NCBI RefSeq assembly: GCF_030412015.1
Contig: NZ_JASNRD010000002.1
Span: 186,001-250,000, forward strand
Direction: 5' to 3'
DNA from: Massilia sp. YIM B02763
Lineage (GTDB): Bacteria; Pseudomonadota; Gammaproteobacteria; Burkholderiales; Burkholderiaceae_D
DNA length: 64,000 nt
Shown here: one piece after another, positions 43,841 through 54,136 of the stretch
Position numbering within the stretch: position 1 is the first letter of the stretch
How the letters are laid out: the number at the start of each line of letters is the position of its first letter
The notes under the pieces: model-generated
What the model saw: only the letters and a program-made list of their open reading frames with translations
Database searches by the model: none
What the model was told of the DNA's origin: nothing
Position numbers and translations under genes: made by a program

Positions 43841-44665
43841 ATGCCGACGTCCCCTCTTTCCGCCCGTCCCCGCGTCGCCCGGCTGCCATGGCGTGGCCGC
43901 ACCCTGGAGCTCGAGCTGGCCTGGGTCGGCGCGGACGATTCGCCCTTCCCGCCCGTCGTGTTCCTGCACGAAGGCCTCGGATCGGTCTCGCTGTGGCGCG
44001 ATTTTCCCGAACGCTTCTGCGCCGCCCACGGCTTCACGGGCCTCGTGTTCTCGCGCTACGGCTACGGCAACTCGACGCCGCGTCCGCACGAGGAACGCTG
44101 GGCCCCCGACTTCATGCACCGCCAGGCGCTCGAGGTATTGCCGGCCCTGTGCGCGCAGCTGGGCCTGGCGCGGCCCTGGCTGTTCGGCCACAGCGACGGC
44201 GCCTCGATCGCCCTGCTGGCCGCCGCCCACCTGGGCGACGCGCTGTCCGGCATCGTCGTGGCGGCGCCGCACATCGTCGTGGAAGACGTCACCATCGCGG
44301 CGATCCGCGCCGCGCGCGCCGCCTACCTGGAGGGCCCGCTGCGCGCGCGCCTCGCGCGCCACCATGCCGACGTCGACTCGGCATTCTGGGGCTGGAACGA
44401 CGCCTGGCTGGCGCCTGCCTTCCGCGGCTGGAACATCGTGGACGAGGTCGCGCGCATCCGCATCCCCGTCCTTGCCATCCAGGGCGAGGACGACGAGTAC
44501 GGGACGCTGGAACAGGTGCGCGGCATCGCCCGCGCCGTGCCCGGCGCCGAACTGCTGGTCCTGCCCGGCTGCGGCCACACGCCGCACCGCGACGCCGCCG
44601 GACAGGTGAGCGCCGCCGCGGGCCGCTTCATCGTCGACCACGGCGCCGCACATCACTCCGACTGA
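43841..44665 (+). CDS. Alpha/beta hydrolase
   Basis: A 274-residue hydrolase. VVFLHEGLGSVSLWRDFPERF contains the oxyanion strand, LFGHSDGASIALLAA the nucleophile serine elbow, GEDDEYGTLEQV the acid and PGCGHTPHRD the catalytic histidine. The substrate is unknown. It lies 37 bases after the halogenase. The promoter-proximal element of the furan cluster overlaps its last codons, so it is transcribed separately from that cluster. Confidence 0.85.
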   Translation: MPTSPLSARPRVARLPWRGRTLELELAWVGADDSPFPPVVFLHEGLGSVSLWRDFPERFCAAHGFTGLVFSRYGYGNSTPRPHEERWAPDFMHRQALEVLPALCAQLGLARPWLFGHSDGASIALLAAAHLGDALSGIVVAAPHIVVEDVTIAAIRAARAAYLEGPLRARLARHHADVDSAFWGWNDAWLAPAFRGWNIVDEVARIRIPVLAIQGEDDEYGTLEQVRGIARAVPGAELLVLPGCGHTPHRDAAGQVSAAAGRFIVDHGAAHHSD

Positions 44666-44705
44666 TACATAAGATAAACAAACATTATTAGAATAGATGG
44701 TTGTT
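44652..44705 (+). promoter_or_regulatory. Shared 54-bp element upstream of the GMC oxidase gene
   Basis: From ATCACTCCGACTGAT through GATAAACAAACATTATT to GATGGTTG, this segment matches 47973-48026 at about four of every five positions. It contains the dyad ATAAA-N5-ATTAT, a near-perfect version of the dyad in the other copy. It is probably the regulator-binding and promoter region of this transcription unit. Confidence 0.7.
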
Positions 44706-44780
44706 CCGCGCTAGGCTTGTGCCAAACAAGTGCGGCGCGGCGATCCCATCGACCGTCTCCGCCATGAACAGGAGACGAAT

Positions 44781-46520
44781 GTGCAAGCTGTCGAGGAACG
44801 GTACGACTACCTCATCGTCGGCGGCGGGTCGGCCGGCTGCGTGCTGGCCAACCGCCTGTCGCAGGACCCCGGCGTGCGCGTCGCGCTGCTCGAAGCAGGC
44901 CCCGACACGCCGCCGGGCCACGTGCCGGAAGCGATCCGCGACAGCTATCCGATGCCCGTGTTCTGCGGCGAGCGCTATATCTGGCCGGAGCTGAAGGCCA
45001 GGGCCACGGCATGGGCGGCCCCCAAGGTCTACGAGCAGGGCCGCGTCATGGGCGGCGGATCCAGCATCAACGTGCAGGCCGCCAACCGTGGGCTGCCGCG
45101 CGACTACGACGAGTGGGCCGCGGGCGGCGCGGCCGGCTGGGCCTGGGACGACGTGCTGCCTTGGTTCCGCAAGCTGGAGCGCGACCTCGACTTCGGCGAC
45201 TCTCCGCTGCACGGCGGCGACGGTCCCGTCGCGATCCGGCGCATCGGGCCGGATGCCTGGCCGCCGTTCTGCCACGCCTTCGCCGGCGGCCTCAAGGCCA
45301 CGGGCCTGGACTATTTCCCCGACCAGAACGGGGAGTACCGCGACGGCTTCTTTCCCGCCGCCTTCTCGAACATCGACGATACCCGCGTCACCAGCGCCAG
45401 CGCCTACCTCGACGCGGCCGTGCGGCGCCGCCCCAACCTGCGCATCCACGCGAACGTCCAGGTCGAGCGCCTGCTGCTGGACGGACGCAGGGCGACGGGC
45501 GTGGCGGCGCGCGCCGCCGACGGCACTCTGCTGCGCCTCGCCGCGGCCGAAGTCATCGTCTCGGCCGGCGCCCTGCAGTCGCCCGCGCTGCTGCTGCGCG
45601 CCGGCATCGGCGACGGCGCGGCGCTGCAGCGCCTGCACATCCCCGTCGTGGCCGACCTGCAGGGCGTGGGCCGCAACCTGCAGGACCATCCGGCGCTGAC
45701 CTTCTGCCACTTCCTGGCGCCGCGCTGGCGCATGCCCCTGTCGCGGCGGCGCGCCAGCATGACGGCGGCGCGCTTCTCGTCCGGCCTGGAGCAGGACGAT
45801 CCCTCCGACATGTACCTGTCCAGCGCCACGCGCGCCGCCTGGCATGCGCTGGGCAACCGCCTCGGCCTGTTCTTCCTGTGGTGTAACCGGCCGTATTCGC
45901 GCGGGCGCGTGCGCCTGGCCTCGCCCGATCCGCGCTACGCGCCCGACGTCGACCTGAACCTGCTGGCCGACGAGCGCGACATGAAGCGCATGGCGATCGG
46001 CGTGCGCCGCCTGGCCGAGGTGGTGCGCCACAGCGCGCTGCACGCGCATCCCGGCGACTTCTTCCCGGCCGCGTTCTCGCCGCGCGTGAAAGCCCTGAGC
46101 CGCGTCTCGGCCGCCAACGCCTGGCTCACGCGCGTGCTGGGGCTGGGCCTGGACCTGCCGGCGCCGCTGCGCCGGCGCATCGTCGAACGCTTCGTCACGG
46201 GCGGCCAGCGCATGGATGCGCTGCTCGCCGACGAGGAGGCGCTGCACGCCTTCATCGGCCGCAGCGTGTTCGGCGTGTGGCATGCGAGCGGCACCTGCCG
46301 CATGGGCGCCGCCGCCGACCCGGACGCCGTCACCGACACGGAAGGTCGCGTGCACGGCGTGCAGGGCCTGCGCGTGGTCGACGCCTCGCTGATGCCGCGC
46401 CTGCCGTCGGCGAACACGAACATCCCGACCATCATGATGGCCGAAAAAATCGCCGGCGCCATCCGCGCGCGCCGGCGCGGCGTGGCGGAGCAGCCGCCGG
46501 CGCTGGCACGGGAACACTGA
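44781..46520 (+). CDS. hmfH: GMC family oxidase, probable HMF/furfural oxidase
   Basis: A 579-residue FAD-dependent GMC oxidoreductase. It has YLIVGGGSAGCVLANRLS near the N-terminus, the GMC signatures GRVMGGGSSIN and SAGALQSPALLLRAGIG, and the catalytic histidine in VWHASGTCRMG. A GTG start is chosen because AGGAGA stands seven bases upstream and the FAD motif then lies at the usual distance. In the HMF pathway HmfH oxidises hydroxymethylfurfural/furfural toward furan acids. Assignment rests on the whole cluster (MFS carrier, HmfABCD, UbiD/UbiX, LysR) rather than on this protein alone. Confidence 0.8.
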   Translation: MQAVEERYDYLIVGGGSAGCVLANRLSQDPGVRVALLEAGPDTPPGHVPEAIRDSYPMPVFCGERYIWPELKARATAWAAPKVYEQGRVMGGGSSINVQAANRGLPRDYDEWAAGGAAGWAWDDVLPWFRKLERDLDFGDSPLHGGDGPVAIRRIGPDAWPPFCHAFAGGLKATGLDYFPDQNGEYRDGFFPAAFSNIDDTRVTSASAYLDAAVRRRPNLRIHANVQVERLLLDGRRATGVAARAADGTLLRLAAAEVIVSAGALQSPALLLRAGIGDGAALQRLHIPVVADLQGVGRNLQDHPALTFCHFLAPRWRMPLSRRRASMTAARFSSGLEQDDPSDMYLSSATRAAWHALGNRLGLFFLWCNRPYSRGRVRLASPDPRYAPDVDLNLLADERDMKRMAIGVRRLAEVVRHSALHAHPGDFFPAAFSPRVKALSRVSAANAWLTRVLGLGLDLPAPLRRRIVERFVTGGQRMDALLADEEALHAFIGRSVFGVWHASGTCRMGAAADPDAVTDTEGRVHGVQGLRVVDASLMPRLPSANTNIPTIMMAEKIAGAIRARRRGVAEQPPALAREH

Positions 46521-46613
46521 CACAAGATCGCGATCAAGCGACACGAGAAAGCACCAGCAAGCACCAGCGCGGCGCCGTCCGGCGCCGCGATCCACGTGTA
46601 CAAGGAGACGATG

Positions 46614-47969
46614 ATGGCTGTAGTCACAAACCAAGAAGTATTCGCCGAACGGGAGCGCCAGCGCCACGTGATGAAGGCCGTGGTGGCCTCCTGCCTGGGC
46701 TGGTCGCTCGACCTGTACGACCTGTTCATCCTGCTGTTCGTGGCCCCGGTCATCGGCAGGCTGTTCTTCCCGTCCGAACATTCGATGCTGTCGCTGGCCG
46801 CCGTGTACGCGTCGTTCGGCGTCACGCTGCTGATGCGGCCCCTGGGCTCGGCGCTGTTCGGCTCCTTCGCCGACACCCATGGCCGCAAGCGCGCCATGAT
46901 CGCCTCGATGATCGGCGTGGGCGTCTCGACCGCCGCCTTCGGCCTGCTGCCCACCGTGCACACGATCGGCGTGGCCGCGCCGATCCTGTTCATCATCCTC
47001 AAGCTCGTGCAGGGCGTGTTCGTCGGCGGCGTCGTCGCGGCCACGCACACGATCGGCACCGAGTCGGTGGCGCCGCGCTACCGCGGCGCCGTGTCCGGCC
47101 TGATCGGCGGCGGCGGCGCCGGCCTGGGCGCCCTGTTCGCCTCGCTGGCCTACCTGGGCATGTCGGCGCTGTTCCCGGGCGACGCCTTCGACGACTGGGG
47201 CTGGCGCTGCATGTTCTTCACGGGGATCGTCAGCGCCGTGCTGGGCATCACGATCTTCGGCAACCTCGAGGAGTCGCCGATGTTCAAGAAGCTGCAGGAA
47301 GCCAAGGCGAAGAACAAGGCCCGCAGCGCGCCCGCCGCGTCGCCGCTGCGCACCCTGTTTTCGCGCGACTACCGCAACATCCTGCTGGTCAACCTGCTGC
47401 TCACTATCGGCGGCGGCAGCGGCTACTACCTGACCTCCGGCTTCCTGCCCACCTACCTGAAGGTGGTCACCCACACGCCGGCGGAGACGGCCGGCTTCAT
47501 CCTGATGTTGTCCAGCATCGGCGTCGTGATCGCGTCCATCGCCACCGGCCATGCGAGCACCTTCATCGGCCGCAAGAAGGCCTTCCTCGTCACGGGCGTG
47601 GCGCGCCTGCTCGCCCTGCCCGCGCTCGCCCTGGCCATGCCGCACACGAGCGGCACCGTGCAACTGGCGCTGTACGTGATCGCCTTCGGGGCGCTGGGCA
47701 GCATGGGCTATGCGCCGCTGCTGATCTTCCTGAACGAGCGCTTCCCGACCACGATCCGCGCCACCGGCACGGGCCTGTCGTGGAACATGGGATTCGCCAT
47801 CGGCGGCATCATGCCGACCTTCGTCTCGCTGGCCTCGCCGCAGCCGGCCGACGTGCCGCTCACGCTGGCGATCTTCCTGGGCGGCATCAGCGCCGTGTTC
47901 CTGCTCGGCGCCCTGATCGTGCCGGAAACCGTCGGCAAGCTCGATGCGCCGGACCAGCCCACCGCCTGA
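46614..47969 (+). CDS. hmfT: MFS transporter, probable furan-acid carrier
   Basis: A protein of about 451 residues with 12 transmembrane helices. GWSLDLYDLFILLFVAPVIGRLFF is helix 1, SFADTHGRKRAMI carries the loop 2-3 MFS motif, and TGHASTFIGRKKAFLV the equivalent in the second half. It resembles metabolite:proton symporters. AAGGAG precedes two adjacent ATG codons; 46614 has the better spacing. It stands between the GMC oxidase and the molybdenum enzyme operon, so uptake of furan carboxylates is inferred. Confidence 0.8.
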   Translation: MAVVTNQEVFAERERQRHVMKAVVASCLGWSLDLYDLFILLFVAPVIGRLFFPSEHSMLSLAAVYASFGVTLLMRPLGSALFGSFADTHGRKRAMIASMIGVGVSTAAFGLLPTVHTIGVAAPILFIILKLVQGVFVGGVVAATHTIGTESVAPRYRGAVSGLIGGGGAGLGALFASLAYLGMSALFPGDAFDDWGWRCMFFTGIVSAVLGITIFGNLEESPMFKKLQEAKAKNKARSAPAASPLRTLFSRDYRNILLVNLLLTIGGGSGYYLTSGFLPTYLKVVTHTPAETAGFILMLSSIGVVIASIATGHASTFIGRKKAFLVTGVARLLALPALALAMPHTSGTVQLALYVIAFGALGSMGYAPLLIFLNERFPTTIRATGTGLSWNMGFAIGGIMPTFVSLASPQPADVPLTLAIFLGGISAVFLLGALIVPETVGKLDAPDQPTA

Positions 47970-47972
47970 TGC

Positions 47973-48026
47973 ATCACTCAGACTGATGCTGAAGATAATC
48001 AAACATTATTTGTCGTGATGGTTGGC
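47973..48026 (+). promoter_or_regulatory. Shared 54-bp element upstream of the furoyl-CoA operon
   Basis: The second copy of the element at 44652-44705. It contains the perfect dyad ATAAT-CAAAC-ATTAT followed by GATGGTTG. It stands about 50-100 bases before the hmfA start, a normal place for LysR activation. Confidence 0.72.
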
Positions 48027-48076
48027 TCTTCCTATACTGGACTTCAGACCATCGGCGCAGACCAAAGGCAAGCATC

Positions 48077-51000
48077 ATGGAGATGAAAGTCATGCACCCG
48101 GCCCTCCAGGCCGACAGCGCGGCAGCCCAGCCGTTCACGGGCCGCCCCCTGCAGCGCATCGAGGACGTGTCGCTGCTCACGGGCCGCGGCCAGTTCGGCG
48201 ACGACGCCGGCCTCAAGCCCGGTACTCTGCACGCGGCCATCGTGCGCTCGCCGCACGCCCACGCCGCCATCGAACGCATCGATACGGCGCGCGCCGCCGC
48301 CCTGCCGGGCGTGCGCGCCGTGCTCACCGGCGCCGACCTGGAAGCGTGGTCGAAACCCTTCGTCGTCGGCGTCAAGGCGCAGATGGAGATGTGGGCGCTG
48401 GCGCGCGAACGGGTGCGCTACGTCGGCGAGCCCGTCGCCGTGGTGGTGGCCGAGTCGCGCTACCTGGCCGAGGACGGCGCCGACCTGGTCGTCGTCGACT
48501 ACACCCAGCTGCCGGCCGTGACCACGATCGACGAGGCCATCGCCGCCGATGCCGCCATCCTGCACGACGCCGTCGGCACGAATGTCGTGAGCGACCGCGA
48601 CTTCCGCTACGGCGATCCGGAAACGGCGTTCGCCAACGCCCACCGCGTCGTCGAACTGACCCAGCGCTACCCGCGCAATTCCTGCACCCCGATCGAATGC
48701 GCCGTCGTCGTCGCCGACTGGCTGTCCGAGGAAGAAGGCTACGACGTCAGCTCGAATTTCATGGGACCGTTCTCGCTGCACACGGTGATGGCCCTCGCGC
48801 TGCGCGTGCCGGGCCACAAGCTGCGCCACCGCACCTTCCGCGATTCCGGCGGCAGCTTCGGCGTCAAGCACGCCGTGTTCCAGTACGCGGTGCTGATGTG
48901 CCTCGCGTCGCGCAAGGCCGGCGCCCCCGTCAAGTGGGCCGAGGACCGCCTCGAGCACCTGGCCGGCCTGACGTCGGCGACGAACCGCCTGTCGACGATC
49001 CGCGCCGCCGTCGATGCCGACGGCCGCATCGCGGCACTGGCCTACGACCAGTTCGACGACGTCGGCGGCTACCTGCGCGCGCCGGAGCCGGCCACCTTCT
49101 ACCGCATGCACGGGGTGCTGACGGGCGCCTACGCGATCCCGAACCTGTCGGTGCGCAACCGCGTCGTGCTGACCAACAAGACCCCGGCCGGCCTGGTGCG
49201 CGGCTTCGGCGGCCCGCAGGTGTACATCGCGCTGGAACGGCTGATGCAACGCATCGCCGTCGAGCTGGACCTCGACCCCGTCGACGTCTACCGGCGCAAC
49301 TTCATCCCGGCCGACGCCTTTCCCTACCAGGCCGCGGCCGGCGCCCTGATCGACTCGGGCAACTACCAGCGCGCGCTCGACCTGGCCATCGACGAAGGCG
49401 GCCTGGCCGAACTGCGCGCGCGGCGCGACGCCGCGCGCGCCGAAGGAAGGCTGTACGGCATCGGCTTTGCCGCCATCGTCGAGCCGTCGATCTCGAACAT
49501 GGGCTACATCACGACGGTGCTGCCGAAGGAAGCGCGCGCCAAGGCCGGGCCGAAGAACGGCGCCATCGCCTCGGCCACCGTGGGCATCGACCCGCTCGGC
49601 GGCGTCAACGTCGTCATCGCCTCGGCGCCGGCCGGACAGGGCCACCGCACCGTCTGCGCCCAGGTCGTGGCCGACGCGCTGGGACTGCAGCCGGACCAGG
49701 TCGCCGTCAACGTCGAATTCGACACGCAGAAGGATGCCTGGTCGGTCGCCGCCGGCAATTATTCGAGCCGCTTCGCCGGCGCCGTGGCCGGCACCGTGCA
49801 CCTGGCCGCGATGAAGCTGCGCGCCAGGCTGGCCGCCATCGCCGCGCCGCAGCTGGGCTGCGCCGACGCCGACGTCGTGTTCGAGGGCGGCAAGGTATTC
49901 GCCGCCGGCGCGCCCGAGAAAGCGCTGCCGTTCCTGCGCATGGCCGCCAGCCCCCACTGGGCGCCGGCGCTGCTGCCGCCGGGCGCCGAGCCGGGCATGC
50001 GCGAGACGGCGTTCTGGACCGCCGGGACGCTGGGCGCGCCGGACGAGCAGGACCGCGTGAACACCTCGGCGGCCTACGGCTTCGCCTTCGACCTGTGCGG
50101 CGTGGAAGTCGACCGCCACACGGGCCGCATCCGCATCGACCGCTACGTGACCACGCACGACGCCGGCAAGCTCCTGAATCCGGCACTGGCCGACGGCCAG
50201 ATCCGCGGCGCCTTCGCGCAGGGGCTGGGCGCCGCGCTGATGGAAGAATTCCGCTACGGCGAGGACGGCAGCTTCCAGTCCGGCACCTTCGCCGACTACC
50301 TGGTGCCGACCACCTGCGAAGTGCCGGAGCCGCGCATCATCCACCTGGAGACGCCGTCGCCGTTCACGCCGCTGGGCGCCAAGGGCCTCGGCGAAGGCAA
50401 CAATATGAGCACGCCGCCGTGCATCGCGAACGCCGTCGCCGACGCGCTGGGCGTGGCCGACCTGACGCTGCCGCTGACGCCATCGAAGGTGATGGACCTG
50501 ATCGGCGCCGACGAGCCGCCGCCCTCGCCCGCATTGGCGGCGCGCCAGGCGGCGCAGGCGCGCAGCGAACCGGCGCCCGCCGATGGCGCAACAACCAAGG
50601 GCGGCAAGGCGCTGGCCGCGCGCGGCGAGGTCGTACTCGACGCGCCGCCCGAGGCCGTGTTCCGGGTGCTGCTCGACCCCATTGCACTGGCCAAGGTCAT
50701 CCCCGGCTGCAATGCCCTCGACCCCGTCGGCGCGCACCGCTACCGCGCCGACGTGACGGTGGGCGTGGGCCTGATCAAGGCGCGCTACGCGGCCGAGGTG
50801 GCCCTGTCCGAACTCGATCCGCCGCGCAGCCTGCGCCTGGCCGGTTCCGGCCTGTCCTCCGTTGGCAGCGCGCGCGGCAGCGGCCTCGTGACGCTGGAAG
50901 CGAAGGACGGCGGCACGCTGCTGCATTACGACTACGCCGCCGAAGTCTCCGGCAAGGTGGCCGCCGTGGGCAGCCGCATGCTGGAAGGCGCCGCCAAGAT

Positions 51001-51130
51001 CGTGCTGAACCAGCTGTTCGAACAACTGGGCCGCGAGGCCGGCGGCAAGGGCGCCGCCACGGACGCCAGCGCCGCACCGCGGTCCAGCCTGTGGCAAAAG
51101 ATCAAAGCCCTGTTTGGAGGACGCGCATGA
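48077..51130 (+). CDS. hmfA: Molybdenum hydroxylase large subunit with fused CoxG domain (furoyl-CoA dehydrogenase)
   Basis: A 1017-residue protein. Residues of roughly 20-815 are a xanthine oxidase/CO dehydrogenase-type molybdopterin subunit: GRGQFGDDAGLKPGTLHAAIVRSPHAHA, GGSFGVKHAVFQYAV, RGFGGPQVY and the catalytic glutamate (Glu773) in GAKGLGEGNNMSTPP. After a Pro/Ala linker, residues from about 848 form a CoxG/SRPBCC-type domain (GEVVLDAPPEAVFRVLLDPIALAKVIPGC...). In the HMF route HmfABC hydroxylates 2-furoyl-CoA. Its stop overlaps the hmfB start. Several ATGs lie within the first six codons. Confidence 0.82.
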   Translation: MEMKVMHPALQADSAAAQPFTGRPLQRIEDVSLLTGRGQFGDDAGLKPGTLHAAIVRSPHAHAAIERIDTARAAALPGVRAVLTGADLEAWSKPFVVGVKAQMEMWALARERVRYVGEPVAVVVAESRYLAEDGADLVVVDYTQLPAVTTIDEAIAADAAILHDAVGTNVVSDRDFRYGDPETAFANAHRVVELTQRYPRNSCTPIECAVVVADWLSEEEGYDVSSNFMGPFSLHTVMALALRVPGHKLRHRTFRDSGGSFGVKHAVFQYAVLMCLASRKAGAPVKWAEDRLEHLAGLTSATNRLSTIRAAVDADGRIAALAYDQFDDVGGYLRAPEPATFYRMHGVLTGAYAIPNLSVRNRVVLTNKTPAGLVRGFGGPQVYIALERLMQRIAVELDLDPVDVYRRNFIPADAFPYQAAAGALIDSGNYQRALDLAIDEGGLAELRARRDAARAEGRLYGIGFAAIVEPSISNMGYITTVLPKEARAKAGPKNGAIASATVGIDPLGGVNVVIASAPAGQGHRTVCAQVVADALGLQPDQVAVNVEFDTQKDAWSVAAGNYSSRFAGAVAGTVHLAAMKLRARLAAIAAPQLGCADADVVFEGGKVFAAGAPEKALPFLRMAASPHWAPALLPPGAEPGMRETAFWTAGTLGAPDEQDRVNTSAAYGFAFDLCGVEVDRHTGRIRIDRYVTTHDAGKLLNPALADGQIRGAFAQGLGAALMEEFRYGEDGSFQSGTFADYLVPTTCEVPEPRIIHLETPSPFTPLGAKGLGEGNNMSTPPCIANAVADALGVADLTLPLTPSKVMDLIGADEPPPSPALAARQAAQARSEPAPADGATTKGGKALAARGEVVLDAPPEAVFRVLLDPIALAKVIPGCNALDPVGAHRYRADVTVGVGLIKARYAAEVALSELDPPRSLRLAGSGLSSVGSARGSGLVTLEAKDGGTLLHYDYAAEVSGKVAAVGSRMLEGAAKIVLNQLFEQLGREAGGKGAATDASAAPRSSLWQKIKALFGGRA

Positions 51131-51945
51131 AACCGCAAGCATTCGACTACGCCCGGCCCGACAGCGCCGACGAGGCGGTGGCCCTGCTGGCCGACGCCGG
51201 CGACGAGGGACGCATCCTGGCTGGCGGCCAGTCGCTGATGGCCGTGCTGAACCTGCGCCTGGCGCAGCCGGGCGTCCTGATCGACATCTCGCGCCTGCCG
51301 GACCTGGACTACGTGCGCGCCGACCGGGGCATGCTCGCCATCGGCGCCGCCGCCACCCAGGGCAGCGTCGAATGGCGCGCCGGGCTGGCGAACGAGGTGC
51401 CGCTGCTGGCGCAGGCCTTCCCGCACATCTCGCACTTCCAGATCCGCAACCGCGGCACCGTATGCGGCTCCATCGCCCACGCCGACCCGAGCGCCGAACT
51501 GCCCCTGTGCCTGCTGGCGCTGGAGGGAGAGGTCGTGCTGCGCAGCCGCGCCAGGCGGCGCACGGTGGCGGCGGCGGACTTCTTCCAGGGCATGCTGCTG
51601 ACGGCGCGCGCCGCCGACGAACTGGTCGAGGAAGCGCGCTACCCGCTGCTGCAACCGGGCACCGGCTACGCGTTCGAGGAATTCTCGGGCCGCCACGGCG
51701 ACTTCGCCGTGTGCGCGGTGGCCGCCGTGGTGCGGCCCGACGGCATCCGCCTGGCCGTGGGCGGCGTCTCCGACCGCCCGCGCGTGGCCAGCTGGCCGCG
51801 CCTGGCCGGCGCCGACCTGGACGCCGCCATCAACGACTTCGCGTGGGAACTGGGAGCCAAGGACGACCACCACGCCTCGGCCAAGTTCCGCAGACAACTG
51901 GTGCGCCACCTGGGCCGCACCGCCATCGACAAGGCATCGTCATGA
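51127..51945 (+). CDS. hmfB: FAD-binding medium subunit of the molybdenum hydroxylase
   Basis: A 272-residue CoxM/FAD-binding protein with ILAGGQSLMAVLNLRLAQP and NRGTVCGSIAHADPSAELP, the two FAD-contact motifs of the family. It passes electrons from the iron-sulfur subunit to the electron acceptor. Its start overlaps the end of hmfA, and its stop overlaps the hmfC start, so the three subunits are translationally coupled. Confidence 0.88.
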   Translation: MKPQAFDYARPDSADEAVALLADAGDEGRILAGGQSLMAVLNLRLAQPGVLIDISRLPDLDYVRADRGMLAIGAAATQGSVEWRAGLANEVPLLAQAFPHISHFQIRNRGTVCGSIAHADPSAELPLCLLALEGEVVLRSRARRRTVAAADFFQGMLLTARAADELVEEARYPLLQPGTGYAFEEFSGRHGDFAVCAVAAVVRPDGIRLAVGGVSDRPRVASWPRLAGADLDAAINDFAWELGAKDDHHASAKFRRQLVRHLGRTAIDKASS

Positions 51946-52517
51946 AGACCTACGACAAGAGCGCCCCCGTGCGCATCGAGCTGGTATTGAACGGCCAGCG
52001 CCGCAGCGGCCTGGCCGAACCGCGCACCCTGCTGTCCGACTTCCTGCGCCACGAGCTGGGCGCCACCGGCACCCACGTGGGCTGCGAGCACGGCGTGTGC
52101 GGCGCCTGCACGGTGCTCGTCGACGGCGTCGCCGCGCGCTCTTGCATGAGCCTTGCCGTGCAGGCCGAAGGACGCGAGATCGAGACCGTCGAGGGCCTGA
52201 ACCGCGCGGCGGACGGCCTGTCCGACCTGCAGCAGGCGTTCCGCCGCAACCACGCGCTGCAGTGCGGCTTCTGCACGGCCGGCATCCTGATGTCCTGCGC
52301 CGACTACCTGCAGCGCAAGCCCGACCCGAGCGAGCAGGAGGTGCGCGAGATGCTGTCCGGCCACCTGTGCCGCTGCACTGGTTATACGAACATCGTCAAG
52401 GCCGTGCTGGAGACGGCGGCGGCACGCCTGGGGCGGCCCGTCGACGTGGCTCCGGACACAAGCCCCGGCCACGCCGGCCTCGGCCCCGTCGAACAAGCCA
52501 GGCTGGTCGACGCCTGA
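51942..52517 (+). CDS. hmfC: [2Fe-2S] small subunit of the molybdenum hydroxylase
   Basis: A 191-residue protein with the plant-type cluster motif CEHGVCGACTVLVDG plus a following Cys (RSC), and the C-terminal cluster QCGFCTAG...GHLCRCTGY. It is the electron-transfer subunit joining the molybdenum and FAD subunits. The C-terminal roughly 25 residues (GRPVDVAPDTSPGHAGLG...) extend beyond the typical end. Confidence 0.9.
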   Translation: MKTYDKSAPVRIELVLNGQRRSGLAEPRTLLSDFLRHELGATGTHVGCEHGVCGACTVLVDGVAARSCMSLAVQAEGREIETVEGLNRAADGLSDLQQAFRRNHALQCGFCTAGILMSCADYLQRKPDPSEQEVREMLSGHLCRCTGYTNIVKAVLETAAARLGRPVDVAPDTSPGHAGLGPVEQARLVDA

Positions 52518-52570
52518 CACCGCGCACTGAGCGCGCAATACACAGAAAACGTCAAACAAAGGAGACTACC

Positions 52571-54132
<1,562 letters not shown>

Positions 54133-54136
<4 letters not shown>

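Noticed and set aside
48044..51142. 1032-codon minus-strand frame opposite hmfA
   Set aside because: Antisense shadow; no conserved motifs and no ribosome site.
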